From Mycolicibacterium fluoranthenivorans (GTDB taxonomy: Bacteria; Actinomycetota; Actinomycetes; Mycobacteriales; Mycobacteriaceae), in contig NZ_JAANOW010000001.1 of the NCBI RefSeq assembly GCF_011758805.1, positions 372,001-436,000 of the forward strand: a stretch of 64,000 bases of DNA. Reading direction: 5' to 3'. Positions 27,041 through 35,774 of the stretch are shown here, piece by piece (position 1 is the first letter of the stretch; the number at the start of each line of letters is the position of its first letter). Made by a program: the position numbers and the translations under genes. A model generated the notes under the pieces. That model did no database searches, was not told where the DNA came from, and worked only from the letters and a program-made list of their open reading frames with translations.

Positions 27041-28584
27041 TTCGGGTCCTTGTCCGGGATATCGCGGCGCCGGCGGGCGCCGATGACCCCTTCGGTCCAG
27101 GGCCGATCCTCGGTGTAGAGGTCCTCGTCCGGGGAGGTGTTGGGATCGCGGCGCTTCTCCTTGCCCGGTGATGCGCCACCCGCACCGTGGCCCATTCCGC
27201 CCATGCCGCCACCCATACCGCCGCCCATGGCCGACGCCGGAATCGCGCCCGAGCCGCCGCCTCGGGCGCCGCCGCCGGGCGCGGGTCCGACGGTCTCGGC
27301 CCCGACACTGGGTTGCAGGGGCAGCGCCGGTGCGCCCCCTCCGCCGCCCGCGCCGGCGCCGGATCCGCCGCCACCCCCGGTGGAGGCGGGGCTCACACCC
27401 GGATCGTCGAGCCCGAGACCGGGCAGCCCGCCATCGGGTAGCCCACCGCCGGGCAGGCCACCTCCCGACGGCGCACCGCCGCCCGAGGGTGCGCCGCCCT
27501 TACCGGACGGGCTGCCACCCGAACCCGATTGGCCGGCAGCGGATCCCGACGATCCCGACGGGGACTGACCGGCGGATGCCGGATCCGTGCCCTGCGGCGT
27601 ACCGGACGAGGCGAACTGCGCCGGGGCTCCCATCGGCTGGCCGCCGGCCCCCGGAGCGCCTCCACCACCGCCGGTATTGCCGCCGCCACCGGAACCGCCC
27701 GCACCGGTGCCGCCCCCACCGCGCGAGGCGAACCCGGGGTCGCGGACCTTCACCTGATCGAAGGTCGCGTGGCCCGCGTAGTCCTGCCGCACCTCGTCGG
27801 ATTGCTGCTGCAGTTTGGTCATCTCGGCCTGGACGTGCTGGGCCTGCACCTGGGACCGGGCGTCGCCCTCGGCGAGCAACCGCGCGAGAGCCTCCTTTGC
27901 CGCCTGGTACCGGAGGTACAGGGGGGTGTGCTCGGTCAGCGCGGTCACGTGGGCATCGGCGACCTTGGTGGCAGCCTCGGCCAGCCGGCGCCACGCCGCA
28001 GCCAGATCGGTGCACCAGTCGCCGTAGTCGTTGAGCCGTTTGTGGGCCGCGTCGGCTGCCTCACCCTCCCAGTCGTTGGCGTCGTGCATCGGCCGGGCGC
28101 CCTCGGCGCTGGCGGCGGCCAGTCCCCATTGCACGGCGGCCGCCCGCAGGGAGGCCTCGTTGCCGCTGAGCAGAAGTGCTTGCGTCTGTTCGATGTTGCT
28201 GTAGCCGCCGCCGTCGAGGGCCTCGGGAGCGGCCGGGCCGTCCGGCAGGGGCGGCAGCGGCGTGGAGGGCGGCGCCACGGTGATGGCCTCGACCGCCGCG
28301 TGGCGCTGCGGGTCGTCGAGGGCGGTCTTGTACTGCTCGTCGACCTTGTCGTAGGCAGTGGCGGCCGAATCCAGCATCTCGCTGAGCCGCTGGCCTTCGG
28401 CCTCGGCGATCTTCTGATGCTGTTGCAGCGCTGCGGCATTGGCGTTGAGATTCGCGGCTGCAGCCACCGCCAGCGGAAGCTGATCGGGTGGCATGGCCTG
28501 GGCCTCCGGCTGGTACCAGAAGACGCTTCGCATGGCGCCCGCAAGGCCTTTGAGGGCGGCGGTGTCGACCTTCGCCTCTGTCAT
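27037..28584 (-). CDS. espB: ESX-1 secreted protein EspB
   Basis: A 515-residue secreted substrate of the ESX-1 type VII system. The N-terminal PE/PPE-like helical part (about 1-290) carries the secretion signal Y78-x-x-x-D82 and the paired W172-E-G174 turn. Then comes a long Gly/Ser/Pro/Ala-rich, low-complexity tail (about 300-475). It ends in a charged C-terminus, D-L-Y-T-E-D-R-P-W-T-E-G-V-I-G-A-R-R-R, like that of M. tuberculosis EspB. The tail is longer and far richer in Gly than in Rv3881c as remembered. In M. tuberculosis EspB is cleaved near the C-terminus by MycP1 and forms heptameric rings that bind phospholipids. The ATG at 28584 has an upstream AGCGGGA site, 31 bases from the eccE stop. 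Confidence 0.92.
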   Translation of the reverse strand: MTEAKVDTAALKGLAGAMRSVFWYQPEAQAMPPDQLPLAVAAAANLNANAAALQQHQKIAEAEGQRLSEMLDSAATAYDKVDEQYKTALDDPQRHAAVEAITVAPPSTPLPPLPDGPAAPEALDGGGYSNIEQTQALLLSGNEASLRAAAVQWGLAAASAEGARPMHDANDWEGEAADAAHKRLNDYGDWCTDLAAAWRRLAEAATKVADAHVTALTEHTPLYLRYQAAKEALARLLAEGDARSQVQAQHVQAEMTKLQQQSDEVRQDYAGHATFDQVKVRDPGFASRGGGGTGAGGSGGGGNTGGGGGAPGAGGQPMGAPAQFASSGTPQGTDPASAGQSPSGSSGSAAGQSGSGGSPSGKGGAPSGGGAPSGGGLPGGGLPDGGLPGLGLDDPGVSPASTGGGGGSGAGAGGGGGAPALPLQPSVGAETVGPAPGGGARGGGSGAIPASAMGGGMGGGMGGMGHGAGGASPGKEKRRDPNTSPDEDLYTEDRPWTEGVIGARRRRDIPDKDPK

Positions 28585-28615
28585 GCGCGATCCCGCTCCG
28601 CTTCTCGCTGGGGCG

Positions 28616-30019
28616 TCACGACGCCCCCTCCAGCGCCATCTGGTACCGGCTCTCCTCACGCGGATTGATCAGCCGGATCGGTAGCTGTCGATGCCGCGGG
28701 GTTCCGATGAAGTTGCTGCGCAACACCACCCGGCCGACACCGGGATGCGGCCCCAGGTAGGTGGTGGCATTGGGCCACGTCACTTTGGCCTCACTGCCGA
28801 TGCGGGCGTTGACGAACCCGGCGAACTCGCGGAACTGCGGGCCCAAGGTGACCACACCCCCCGCCGCGGCGGACCGGATCACGAACTGGGTGAACAGCCG
28901 GGCGTCACCGAGGTTGATGCTGACGTCGACATCGTCGAACGGCATGTAGACCGGGTAGCGGTCGGCCGTCTCACCCACCAGCACACCGGCCGAGCCGATC
29001 GGCAGTTCGTAATGCCGGTCGGAGACCGGGCTCTTGCCCAGCAGTGCGGCCCGCTGCCCGCCGAACAGGCACGAGAAACCGCGCGGCGTGGTCGGATTGG
29101 CCAGCGTGGTCAGCAGCACCGTCGTGGTCGGGGCGCTGCCCGGCCGGATACGCACCCGGGTGATGGTGTGGTCGGCACGGGCCGACCACCACACATTCGG
29201 GCCGCCCGGTGCCACATATGCGGCGGTGAACGTGCTGCGGCCCTTGATGGAGGACCAGGATTCGCGTTCGAAGCTGATCTCGGTGGCACGGTCGAAGTCG
29301 TCGAAGCTGCGCCCGCACCGTGCGTCGATCCCGTTGCCCGCCAACTGATCGGCGATCCGGGTGGTCGAGGCGACCAGGTAGCGGGCCAGGCCGGCGACTC
29401 CGGATTCGCGCCGTTGGGCCGGTCGCCGGGTCCGTTCGGGGTCGGCGCGCAGCACGATCCAGGTCCGTCGGTTCGCCGGGGCGGGATACGGCCCGACCAC
29501 CTGCTCGTAGAGCGCCACCAGATTGGCGGGCGCGGTCTTGCCGACGCGGTAACCCGCCGACACGACATCGGCCTCCAGTTCGGGGCAGTGCGCCGCGATG
29601 AGTTTCTCCACCAGCCGGGTGTCCACCACATCGTCGGTGAACGCCTCGCCCGAGACCAGCACCGTTGGGGTGAACGCCCGGGGGACCAGCTCGATGGTCG
29701 CGATCAGCGCGTCGCCCTCCCACCGCACCGCCACGTGGTCACCGGGCAGCACCGTGGCGCCGACATCGGGTTCCGACGGTGCCGGTGGCGCGACGGTATG
29801 CCGCCGGCGCCAGGAGAACAGTGCCGCGATCCACCCGGTCAGCCGCCGGCCCCGGATGGTGAGCGTGGTGGCGATCGCGATCAGCGCGCCGAGCGTGATG
29901 CCGAGCCACAGCAGGTTCATCGGGATGGACACCACGACGACGGCTGGAATCAGCACCGCCGCCCACAGCAGGTGGGCGGTGGTGAACCGGAAACCGAACT
30001 GGCCGAAGAACTCTCTCAT
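28616..30019 (-). CDS. eccE1: ESX-1 type VII secretion membrane protein EccE1
   Basis: A 467-residue component of the ESX membrane complex. Two hydrophobic helices lie near the N-terminus (about 13-30 and 34-54), followed by a basic R-G-R-R-L segment and a large hydrophilic domain with no enzymatic motif, exactly the EccE pattern. M. tuberculosis EccE1 is of almost the same length. EccE sits at the periphery of the EccBCDE complex and contacts MycP on the outer side. The ATG overlaps the mycP stop by four bases, and espB follows 31 bases downstream. EccB, EccC and EccD, with which it must assemble, are not in the window. Confidence 0.9.
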   Translation of the reverse strand: MREFFGQFGFRFTTAHLLWAAVLIPAVVVVSIPMNLLWLGITLGALIAIATTLTIRGRRLTGWIAALFSWRRRHTVAPPAPSEPDVGATVLPGDHVAVRWEGDALIATIELVPRAFTPTVLVSGEAFTDDVVDTRLVEKLIAAHCPELEADVVSAGYRVGKTAPANLVALYEQVVGPYPAPANRRTWIVLRADPERTRRPAQRRESGVAGLARYLVASTTRIADQLAGNGIDARCGRSFDDFDRATEISFERESWSSIKGRSTFTAAYVAPGGPNVWWSARADHTITRVRIRPGSAPTTTVLLTTLANPTTPRGFSCLFGGQRAALLGKSPVSDRHYELPIGSAGVLVGETADRYPVYMPFDDVDVSINLGDARLFTQFVIRSAAAGGVVTLGPQFREFAGFVNARIGSEAKVTWPNATTYLGPHPGVGRVVLRSNFIGTPRHRQLPIRLINPREESRYQMALEGAS

Positions 30020-31362
30020 CGGCGCCTCAGGGCACGCCGGGCCAGTGCGCCGATCCCGAGGATCAGCGCCACCGCGGTGCCGGTGAGCACCACGATGGTG
30101 ATGGGTCTGCGATCCGGGGGCGCGATGTAGACCGGGGGCGGAAGCTGTTTGACCCGGTACGGCACGGCAGACGGGCCGGACGGGACATCCCAGGTGAGTG
30201 CGGCCACCGGGTCGATGACGCCGGCACCGACGTAGTTGTCGACCCCGCCGCCGGGATGGCGGGCGGTCGCGGTGATCCGGTTCATGATCTGCGCCGGGGT
30301 GAGCTCGGGGAAGCGCTGACGCAGCAGCGCCGCCAACCCGGACACATATGCGGCGGCGAAGGATGTGCCGGCGATCGGGATGGGCCCGTCGGTACCGGCC
30401 AGCGCGTTGACCGGGTTGCCGTCGTAGCCGAGCGCGATGATGTTCTCCGCCGGTGCCGCGGCATCCAGCCAGGGACCGGAGACCGAGAAGCTGCTCGGTT
30501 GTCCGGTCTCGCCGATCCCGCCGACCGTGAGCACCAACGGCGAATACCAGGCGGGCGACACGATGGTCTGGACCTGTTTCCAGCCGCGGGGGTCGTTGGG
30601 CTGGTCGGCCTCGGGCGGCGGATTCTGCGTGCAGTCCTGACCGGTGTTGCCCGCGGCGACCACGATGACGACACCTTTGATGTTGACGGCGTAGTTGATG
30701 GCCGCGCCCAGGCCGGACTCGTTGATCGGGCGGGTGACCTTGTAGCAGGCCGCCTCGCTGATGTTGATCACCTGGGCGCCGAGATTGGCCGCGTGCACGA
30801 TCGACCGGGACAGGCTGCGCAGGGAGCCGGCGGTCTGGGTGCTGTTCGGATCGTTGGGGTCGTTGCGGGAGCCGACCGGCTGGAAGTTGTCCGAGGTCTG
30901 GCGCAGCGACAGGATGCGGGCATCGGGTGCGACACCGACGAACCCGTCGGTGGGCGCGGGCCGTCCGGCGATGATCGAGGCCGTCAGTGTGCCGTGGGAG
31001 TCGCAGTCCGACATACCGTTGCCGGCTTTGTCGACGAAATCGCCGCCCGGTTCGGCGGGAACCCGCGGCGAGCCGTTGACCCCGGTATCGATGACGGCGA
31101 CGGTGATACCGGCGCCGGTGGCGAACTTCTGGGCGTCGGCGATCCGTAGATAGTCGTTGGCCCACGGCTTGTCGGTGAAGTTCGAGTTCGGGAACGTGAT
31201 CGGGGCCGAACACACCCGCCGCTGCTCGGTGGGTTGATCGGGCCCGGTCTCGTCAGGCGGTACCGCCGCCGGATCGATCGTCGGTGGCTCGACCGCACCC
31301 GCCGGCGGGGCCGTACCCACCAACAACACGCACGCGGCCAGCAGCGCGGCGATACGTCGCAC
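30016..31362 (-). CDS. mycP1: ESX-1 subtilisin-like protease mycosin-1
   Basis: A 448-residue exported serine protease. An N-terminal signal peptide (about 1-23, ending A-G-A) leads to a Pro-rich extension. The catalytic triad is Asp92 (A-V-I-D-T-G), His123 (D-S-H-G-T) and Ser334 (G-T-S-F-A-A-A), with oxyanion Asn239 (A-A-G-N-T). A C-terminal membrane helix (about 425-445) and a basic tail follow. Cys residues at 51 and 120 can form the mycosin disulfide. In M. tuberculosis MycP1 cleaves EspB and is required for stability of the ESX-1 complex. GTG at 31362 is chosen because AAGGGGAG lies eight bases upstream; an in-frame GTG at 31407 would precede that site. It heads the operon mycP1-eccE1-espB-espL. 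Confidence 0.93.
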   Translation of the reverse strand: MRRIAALLAACVLLVGTAPPAGAVEPPTIDPAAVPPDETGPDQPTEQRRVCSAPITFPNSNFTDKPWANDYLRIADAQKFATGAGITVAVIDTGVNGSPRVPAEPGGDFVDKAGNGMSDCDSHGTLTASIIAGRPAPTDGFVGVAPDARILSLRQTSDNFQPVGSRNDPNDPNSTQTAGSLRSLSRSIVHAANLGAQVINISEAACYKVTRPINESGLGAAINYAVNIKGVVIVVAAGNTGQDCTQNPPPEADQPNDPRGWKQVQTIVSPAWYSPLVLTVGGIGETGQPSSFSVSGPWLDAAAPAENIIALGYDGNPVNALAGTDGPIPIAGTSFAAAYVSGLAALLRQRFPELTPAQIMNRITATARHPGGGVDNYVGAGVIDPVAALTWDVPSGPSAVPYRVKQLPPPVYIAPPDRRPITIVVLTGTAVALILGIGALARRALRRR

Positions 31363-31452
31363 GTTGTCCACTCCCCTTGCAATCCCCGGATGCGGATGTG
31401 CAGGCACAACCGCAGCAAAGCGAAGGCCCCGTGTTGGCGGCGTGTTCGCGCA

Positions 31453-31488
31453 ACGTCAGCCTGCCAGATGGGTCTCGCAGGCTGACGT
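31453..31488 (-). terminator. Hairpin terminator between ptsH and mycP1
   Basis: A perfect 12-bp inverted repeat, ACGTCAGCCTGC / GCAGGCTGACGT, with a 12-base loop, lies 65 bases past the ptsH stop and 90 bases before the mycP1 start. No T tract follows on either strand, so it is a mycobacterial-type hairpin without U tail. Its place at the end of the PTS operon argues for termination; an operator for mycP1 is the alternative. Confidence 0.6.
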
Positions 31489-31553
31489 CAGAGCAATATT
31501 ACGGGGACGACGAAGGGGGCAGTTGCGCTTTCTGTGACGCGCACGGGCGCGCC

Positions 31554-31811
31554 TCAGGCGTCGAGGTCCTGGGCGACCAGGTCGGCGACGGTGGCCAGCG
31601 CGGCGGCGTCGTCGGAAGCCACGGTCACCTGGGCGCCGTTGCCGGCGCCGAGGGTCATGATCATCAGCGCGGAACCGGCGTCCACCGGCTCGCCACCGTC
31701 GACGGCCAGGGTGACGGGGACGCCGGCGTTGACGACGGCTTCGGCGATGATGGCGGCCGGCCGGGCGTGCAGGCCGATGGCGGATCCGACGACGACGGTC
31801 TTGCTGGGCAT
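31554..31811 (-). CDS. ptsH: Phosphocarrier protein HPr
   Basis: An 85-residue HPr. The active site G-L-H15-A-R-P-A-A carries the His phosphorylated by enzyme I, and A-G-S47-A-L-M-I-M-T-L-G matches the region around regulatory Ser46 of low-GC Gram-positives, though no HPr kinase is seen here. It passes phosphate to the EIIA domain of FruA. ATG at 31811 has AGGAG upstream. It is the last gene of the fruR-fruK-fruA-ptsH operon, 44 bases after fruA, with a hairpin terminator downstream. Confidence 0.95.
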   Translation of the reverse strand: MPSKTVVVGSAIGLHARPAAIIAEAVVNAGVPVTLAVDGGEPVDAGSALMIMTLGAGNGAQVTVASDDAAALATVADLVAQDLDA

Positions 31812-31855
31812 TGCTGTTCTCCTCTTGGCGGTGGTGGTGCGATGGGTGGGACGGA

Positions 31856-33865
31856 TCAGGCGGATACGGGCGTCTTGGTGAACTGTTTGGCGAGCACCAC
31901 CGCGAGGGCGGCGACCACGGTTCCGGCGGCCAGGGCGACCAGGAACCACATCAGGTGGCCGATCGCGAAGAACACGAAGATGCCACCGTGCGGCGCTTTG
32001 AGCGTGACGTCGAAGGCCATGATGAGCGCTCCGGTGACGGCACCGCCGGCCATCATCGACGGGATGACGCGCAGCGGGTCGGCCGCGGCGAACGGGATGG
32101 CGCCCTCGGAGATGAACGCGGCACCGAGGAACCACGCGGCGTTGCCGTTCTCCCGTTCGGGCTCACTGAACAGCCCGGGCCGCAGCCGGGTGGCCAACGC
32201 CATGGCCAGCGGCGGCACCATGCCGGCGGCCATCACCGCGGCCATGATGCGCAGGGACGCGACATCGCTGACGTTGAGGCCGGCGGTGGCGAAGGCGTAG
32301 GCGGCCTTGTTGACCGGCCCACCCAGGTCGAAGCACATCATCAGACCCAGGATCACCCCGAGCAGGATCACCGAGGCGCCGGTCAGTCCGTTGAGCCAGT
32401 TGGTCAGTCCGGAGGTGATCGCGGCCAGCGGGCGGCCGAGCAGCATGAACATGAGCAGGCCGACGATCAGCGAGGCGAACAGCGGGATCACGACCACCGG
32501 CATGAGACCCCGGAACACCTGCGGCACATTGATCTTGCTGATCCACAGCGCCGCGAACCCGGCGATCAGGCCGCCGACGATACCGCCGATGAAACCACCA
32601 CCGACGAAGACGGCGACCGCGCCGGCGGTGAATCCGGGTGCGATACCCGGCCGGTCGGCGATGGCGAAGCTGATGTAGCCGGCCAGCGCGGGGACCAGGA
32701 ACATGAAGGCCAGGCCGCCGAGGGTGAACAACACCGCGCCGAGGTACTGGACGAACCCGCCGGCCGGCAGGTTCACCAGCGAGTTTCCGGTCGCGATGTG
32801 CGCACCCAGTGAGTTCATGCCGAAGGACAGCCCTTTGGCCCCCTCGGGTGCGTTGGCGATGTCGTAGCCGGCGAACAGGAAGCCCAGCGCGATCAGCAGG
32901 CCGCCGGCGGCGACGAACGGGATCATGTAGCTCACGCCGGTGAGCAGGATCTGACGCAACCGGGTGCCCCAGCCCAGGCTGTTCGCCGCGGACGCGGCGC
33001 CGGCCTCCTCGACCGAGCCGGATACCCGGGCCGCATGCGGATCGGTCGCGGCCGCAATGGCTTCGGAGATCATGGTGTCGGGTTCGTTGATGGCTCGCTT
33101 GACGCCCGAGGCGATGACGGGCTTACCGGCGAAACGCTGCTTGTCCTTGACGCCGACATCGGTGGCGAAGATGACGGCGTCGGCGCCGGCGATGGTGTCG
33201 GCAGGCAGCGGGGTGCTGCCGGAGGAGCCCTGGGTCTCGACGGTGAAGGTGACACCGGCCCGTTCTGCGGCCAGCTTGAGGGCGTCGGCAGCCATGTAGG
33301 TGTGCGCAATACCGGTGGGGCAGGCGGTGATCGCCACGATCGACGTGGTCTTGCCGGGGACGGGCGCAACGGCGGCGGCGGGACCGCCGGCGGGGGCCGG
33401 GTTCACCACCCCGTCGACGAGTGCCACGAGTTCTCCCGCGGTCTTGGCCGTCCGCAGCGATTCCACGAACTCCTTGCGGACCAGGGCGCGGGCCAGACTG
33501 GACAGCAACTTGAGGTGGTCGGCACCACCGGATTCCGGTGCGGCGATGAGGAAGACCAGATCCGAGGGGCCGTCGGGGGCGCCGAAGTCCACGGCCGGCG
33601 CCAACCGGGCGAACCCGATGGTCGGCGTGTCGACGAAGGCCGAGCGGCAGTGCGGGATGGCGATTCCACCGGGGAGACCGGTGGCCGACTGACCCTCGCG
33701 GGCCATGGCGGCGGCCACCAGGCCGTCGGCGTCGCCGGTGCGGCCCGCGGCGGCGAGCAGTGCGGCGATGTGGGCGATGACGGACTCGTTGCTGGTGCCG
33801 GCATCGGTGTCGAGCAGCACCAGGTCGGTGGTGATCACCGGCTGTGCGGTATCGGTGGGGGACAT
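31856..33865 (-). CDS. fruA: Fructose-specific PTS EIIABC permease
   Basis: A 669-residue three-domain sugar permease. EIIA (about 1-155) has the phosphorylated His72 in I-A-I-P-H-C-R. A Pro/Ala-rich linker leads to EIIB (about 175-275) with Cys182 in T-A-C-P-T-G-I-A-H-T. EIIC (about 310-655) is the membrane channel with eight or more helices and the usual F-G-I-x-G-G type loop region. It imports fructose and releases fructose 1-phosphate inside the cell. The gene sits between fruK (28 bases upstream) and ptsH. All three domains look complete, so the system should work with the local HPr and enzyme I. Confidence 0.95.
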   Translation of the reverse strand: MSPTDTAQPVITTDLVLLDTDAGTSNESVIAHIAALLAAAGRTGDADGLVAAAMAREGQSATGLPGGIAIPHCRSAFVDTPTIGFARLAPAVDFGAPDGPSDLVFLIAAPESGGADHLKLLSSLARALVRKEFVESLRTAKTAGELVALVDGVVNPAPAGGPAAAVAPVPGKTTSIVAITACPTGIAHTYMAADALKLAAERAGVTFTVETQGSSGSTPLPADTIAGADAVIFATDVGVKDKQRFAGKPVIASGVKRAINEPDTMISEAIAAATDPHAARVSGSVEEAGAASAANSLGWGTRLRQILLTGVSYMIPFVAAGGLLIALGFLFAGYDIANAPEGAKGLSFGMNSLGAHIATGNSLVNLPAGGFVQYLGAVLFTLGGLAFMFLVPALAGYISFAIADRPGIAPGFTAGAVAVFVGGGFIGGIVGGLIAGFAALWISKINVPQVFRGLMPVVVIPLFASLIVGLLMFMLLGRPLAAITSGLTNWLNGLTGASVILLGVILGLMMCFDLGGPVNKAAYAFATAGLNVSDVASLRIMAAVMAAGMVPPLAMALATRLRPGLFSEPERENGNAAWFLGAAFISEGAIPFAAADPLRVIPSMMAGGAVTGALIMAFDVTLKAPHGGIFVFFAIGHLMWFLVALAAGTVVAALAVVLAKQFTKTPVSA

Positions 33866-33893
33866 GACGTGACCTTCTTGTCGGGGTTCGGGA

Positions 33894-34865
33894 TCAGGCG
33901 GCGGACGGCGAGAGTGACCTCACCGCAACGGCTTCGGTGTTGATCTGGGAGGGCGCGGGCAGTGCCGAACCGGGCAGCGCGGCCGCGACGCTGCCGTAGG
34001 CGACGGCCATCTGCAGCCGCTGCGCGGGTGGCGCACCTTCCAGTGCGGCACGCACATAGCCGGCCAGCGACGAGTCCCCGGCGCCGACCGTGCTGCGCGG
34101 GACGATGGGTGGCGGTGTGGCGAGCCAACTGCCGTCGCCGTCCACGAGCACGGCTCCGGCCGCTCCCAGGGTGACCAGGACGGCGGCCGCGCCACGGTCG
34201 ATCAGTTGCCGGGCCGCGGCCACCACCGGTCCGGTATCGCCCTGGGCGGCAGCGCTTTCCAGCTCGGCGGCCGAGTGGCCGGTCAAGCCGGCGAGCTCCT
34301 CGGCGTTGGGCTTGATCACATCGGGGGCGGCGGTACCGAAACCCGCCGCGAGAGCGGCCAGCGGTGCGTCCGAGGTGTCCACGGCGACGTGGCAGTCGTA
34401 ATCCGACAGTGCGGCCACCATATCGGCGTACCAGTGCACGGGGATGCCCGGGGGAAGCGAGCCCGACAGCACCACCCAGCTGGCACCTTGGGCGGCCTGC
34501 AGCACGGTGTGTGTCAGCTCCTGCAGCGCAGCCGCCTCGAAGGGAGCGCCGGGCTCGTTGAGTTTGGTGGTGGTGCCGTCACTTTCGGTGATGGCCAGGT
34601 TCGTCCGCACCTGGCCGCGGATCGGCACGTTGCGGAACGGGACGCCGGCGGCCCGCAGTGCGGCCAGGATGAGATCGGCATCGGAGGCAGGTAATACGGC
34701 GATGGTGTCCAGTCCGGCCAGTCCGAGGGCGCGGGCCACGTTGACGCCCTTGCCGCCCGGCTCGTTGGTGACCGATCCGATCCGGTGCACCGCCCCCCGG
34801 GTGAGGGGAGTGCCGAGGGTGACCGTGCGGTCGATGCTCGGATTGGGTGTGACGGTGACAATCAT
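33894..34865 (-). CDS. fruK: 1-phosphofructokinase
   Basis: A 323-residue PfkB-family sugar kinase that converts fructose 1-phosphate to fructose 1,6-bisphosphate. Signatures: N-terminal T-P-N-P-S-I-D (6-12), G-G-K-G-V-N-V-A-R-A-L (38-48) and the ATP/catalytic G-A-G-D (261-264) with Asp264 as base, here followed by S-S rather than the more common S-M. The ATG overlaps the fruR stop (ATGA), and fruA follows after 28 bases, so regulator, kinase and permease are co-translated. The product enters glycolysis directly. Confidence 0.95.
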   Translation of the reverse strand: MIVTVTPNPSIDRTVTLGTPLTRGAVHRIGSVTNEPGGKGVNVARALGLAGLDTIAVLPASDADLILAALRAAGVPFRNVPIRGQVRTNLAITESDGTTTKLNEPGAPFEAAALQELTHTVLQAAQGASWVVLSGSLPPGIPVHWYADMVAALSDYDCHVAVDTSDAPLAALAAGFGTAAPDVIKPNAEELAGLTGHSAAELESAAAQGDTGPVVAAARQLIDRGAAAVLVTLGAAGAVLVDGDGSWLATPPPIVPRSTVGAGDSSLAGYVRAALEGAPPAQRLQMAVAYGSVAAALPGSALPAPSQINTEAVAVRSLSPSAA

Positions 34866-35641
34866 GCCGCGGCTCCTGCCAGGACGATCTCGATGCCGAG
34901 ACCGGTCAGTTCGGTGCGGTCGGCGTCGGTGATCTCGGTGTCGGTGACCAGCGCGTCGACGCTGGACAGGGGTGCGAAGCTCACCAGCTCCTCGCGTCCG
35001 ATCTTGGACGAATCCGAGGCCACCACAACGTAATTGGCGCTGCGGACCATGGCGCGTTTGACGGCGGCCTCGTCGGGGTCGGGGGTGGACAGGCCGTGGC
35101 GGACGCTGATGCCGTTGGTGCCGATGAAGGCGATGTCCACCCGCAGGTGATCGAGTGCCTGCAGCGTGGCGTCGCCCACGGCCGCCTGGGTGAGGCCGCG
35201 GACCCGTCCGCCGAGCAGTTGCAGCGTGACCGACGGGACGGCCGACAGTCGGGCGGCGATCGGGATGGAGTTCGTCACCACCACGAGGTCGCGGTCGGTG
35301 GGCATGGCCGCGGCGATCCGGCTGGTGGTGGTACCGGCGTCCAGCAGCACGCTGGAACCGGACAGTGGGAAGAAGTCGGCGGCGGCCGCGGCGATCGCGT
35401 CCTTCTGATCGGAGCGGGTGGTGTCGCGTTCGTCGACATCCTGCTCGACCAGGTGCAGGGCTCGCGACGGAACCGCGCCACCGTGCACGCGGCGCACCAG
35501 CCCCGCCTTGTCCAGGACGGCGAGATCGCGCCGGACGGTTTCGGTGGTGACGTCGTAGGCCTGCGCAAGTTCGGCCACGGACGCGCGCCCCTGCCTGATC
35601 ACCAGGGAGGCGATCGCTTGCTGACGTTCTTCGGCGTACAT
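34862..35641 (-). CDS. fruR: DeoR-family regulator of the fructose PTS
   Basis: A 259-residue DeoR-type repressor. The N-terminus E-E-R-Q-Q-A-I-A-S-L-V is typical; the helix-turn-helix is S-V-A-E-L-A-Q-A-Y-D-V-T-T-E-T-V-R-R-D-L (about 20-39). The effector domain carries the D-A-G-T-T-T and V-V-T-N-S segments that bind phosphosugars in this family. It is the first gene of the fru operon and lies back-to-back with ptsI, so it probably regulates both directions from the shared promoter region, releasing DNA when fructose 1-phosphate or a related phosphosugar accumulates. Confidence 0.92.
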   Translation of the reverse strand: MYAEERQQAIASLVIRQGRASVAELAQAYDVTTETVRRDLAVLDKAGLVRRVHGGAVPSRALHLVEQDVDERDTTRSDQKDAIAAAAADFFPLSGSSVLLDAGTTTSRIAAAMPTDRDLVVVTNSIPIAARLSAVPSVTLQLLGGRVRGLTQAAVGDATLQALDHLRVDIAFIGTNGISVRHGLSTPDPDEAAVKRAMVRSANYVVVASDSSKIGREELVSFAPLSSVDALVTDTEITDADRTELTGLGIEIVLAGAAA

Positions 35642-35738
35642 GGCTCCGGTCTCGGTGCTCGAGGTCTGGGATCGGGTGGGTTTTTCGGGTGCTAACCCGG
35701 TGACGAATGTTGGTATGTGTTGTTTTACGCTTGTTTGT

Positions 35739-35752
35739 GTTGACTTGTCAAC
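35739..35752. promoter_or_regulatory. Palindromic operator in the fruR-ptsI divergent promoter region
   Basis: GTTGAC-TT-GTCAAC is a perfect 14-bp dyad 22 bases before the ptsI ATG, in a stretch much richer in A+T than the surroundings (about 35700-35770). Nearby repeats of TGTTGT and TTGTTTGTGTTG resemble the T/G-rich repeats bound by DeoR-family proteins. The dyad, or the repeats, are the likely FruR site. Confidence 0.6.
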
Positions 35753-35774
35753 GATTTCTTGTAACGTGGCTCAC

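Noticed and set aside
27150..27720. GC-rich repetitive stretch considered as a tandem repeat or mobile element
   Set aside because: It is the coding sequence of the Gly/Ser/Pro tail of EspB, not a separate DNA repeat with constant unit length.
26281..28668. Plus-strand frames opposite espB and espL, including Pro-rich ones
   Set aside because: They arise from the Gly-rich codons of espB read in reverse; espB and espL have clear family motifs and coupled starts.
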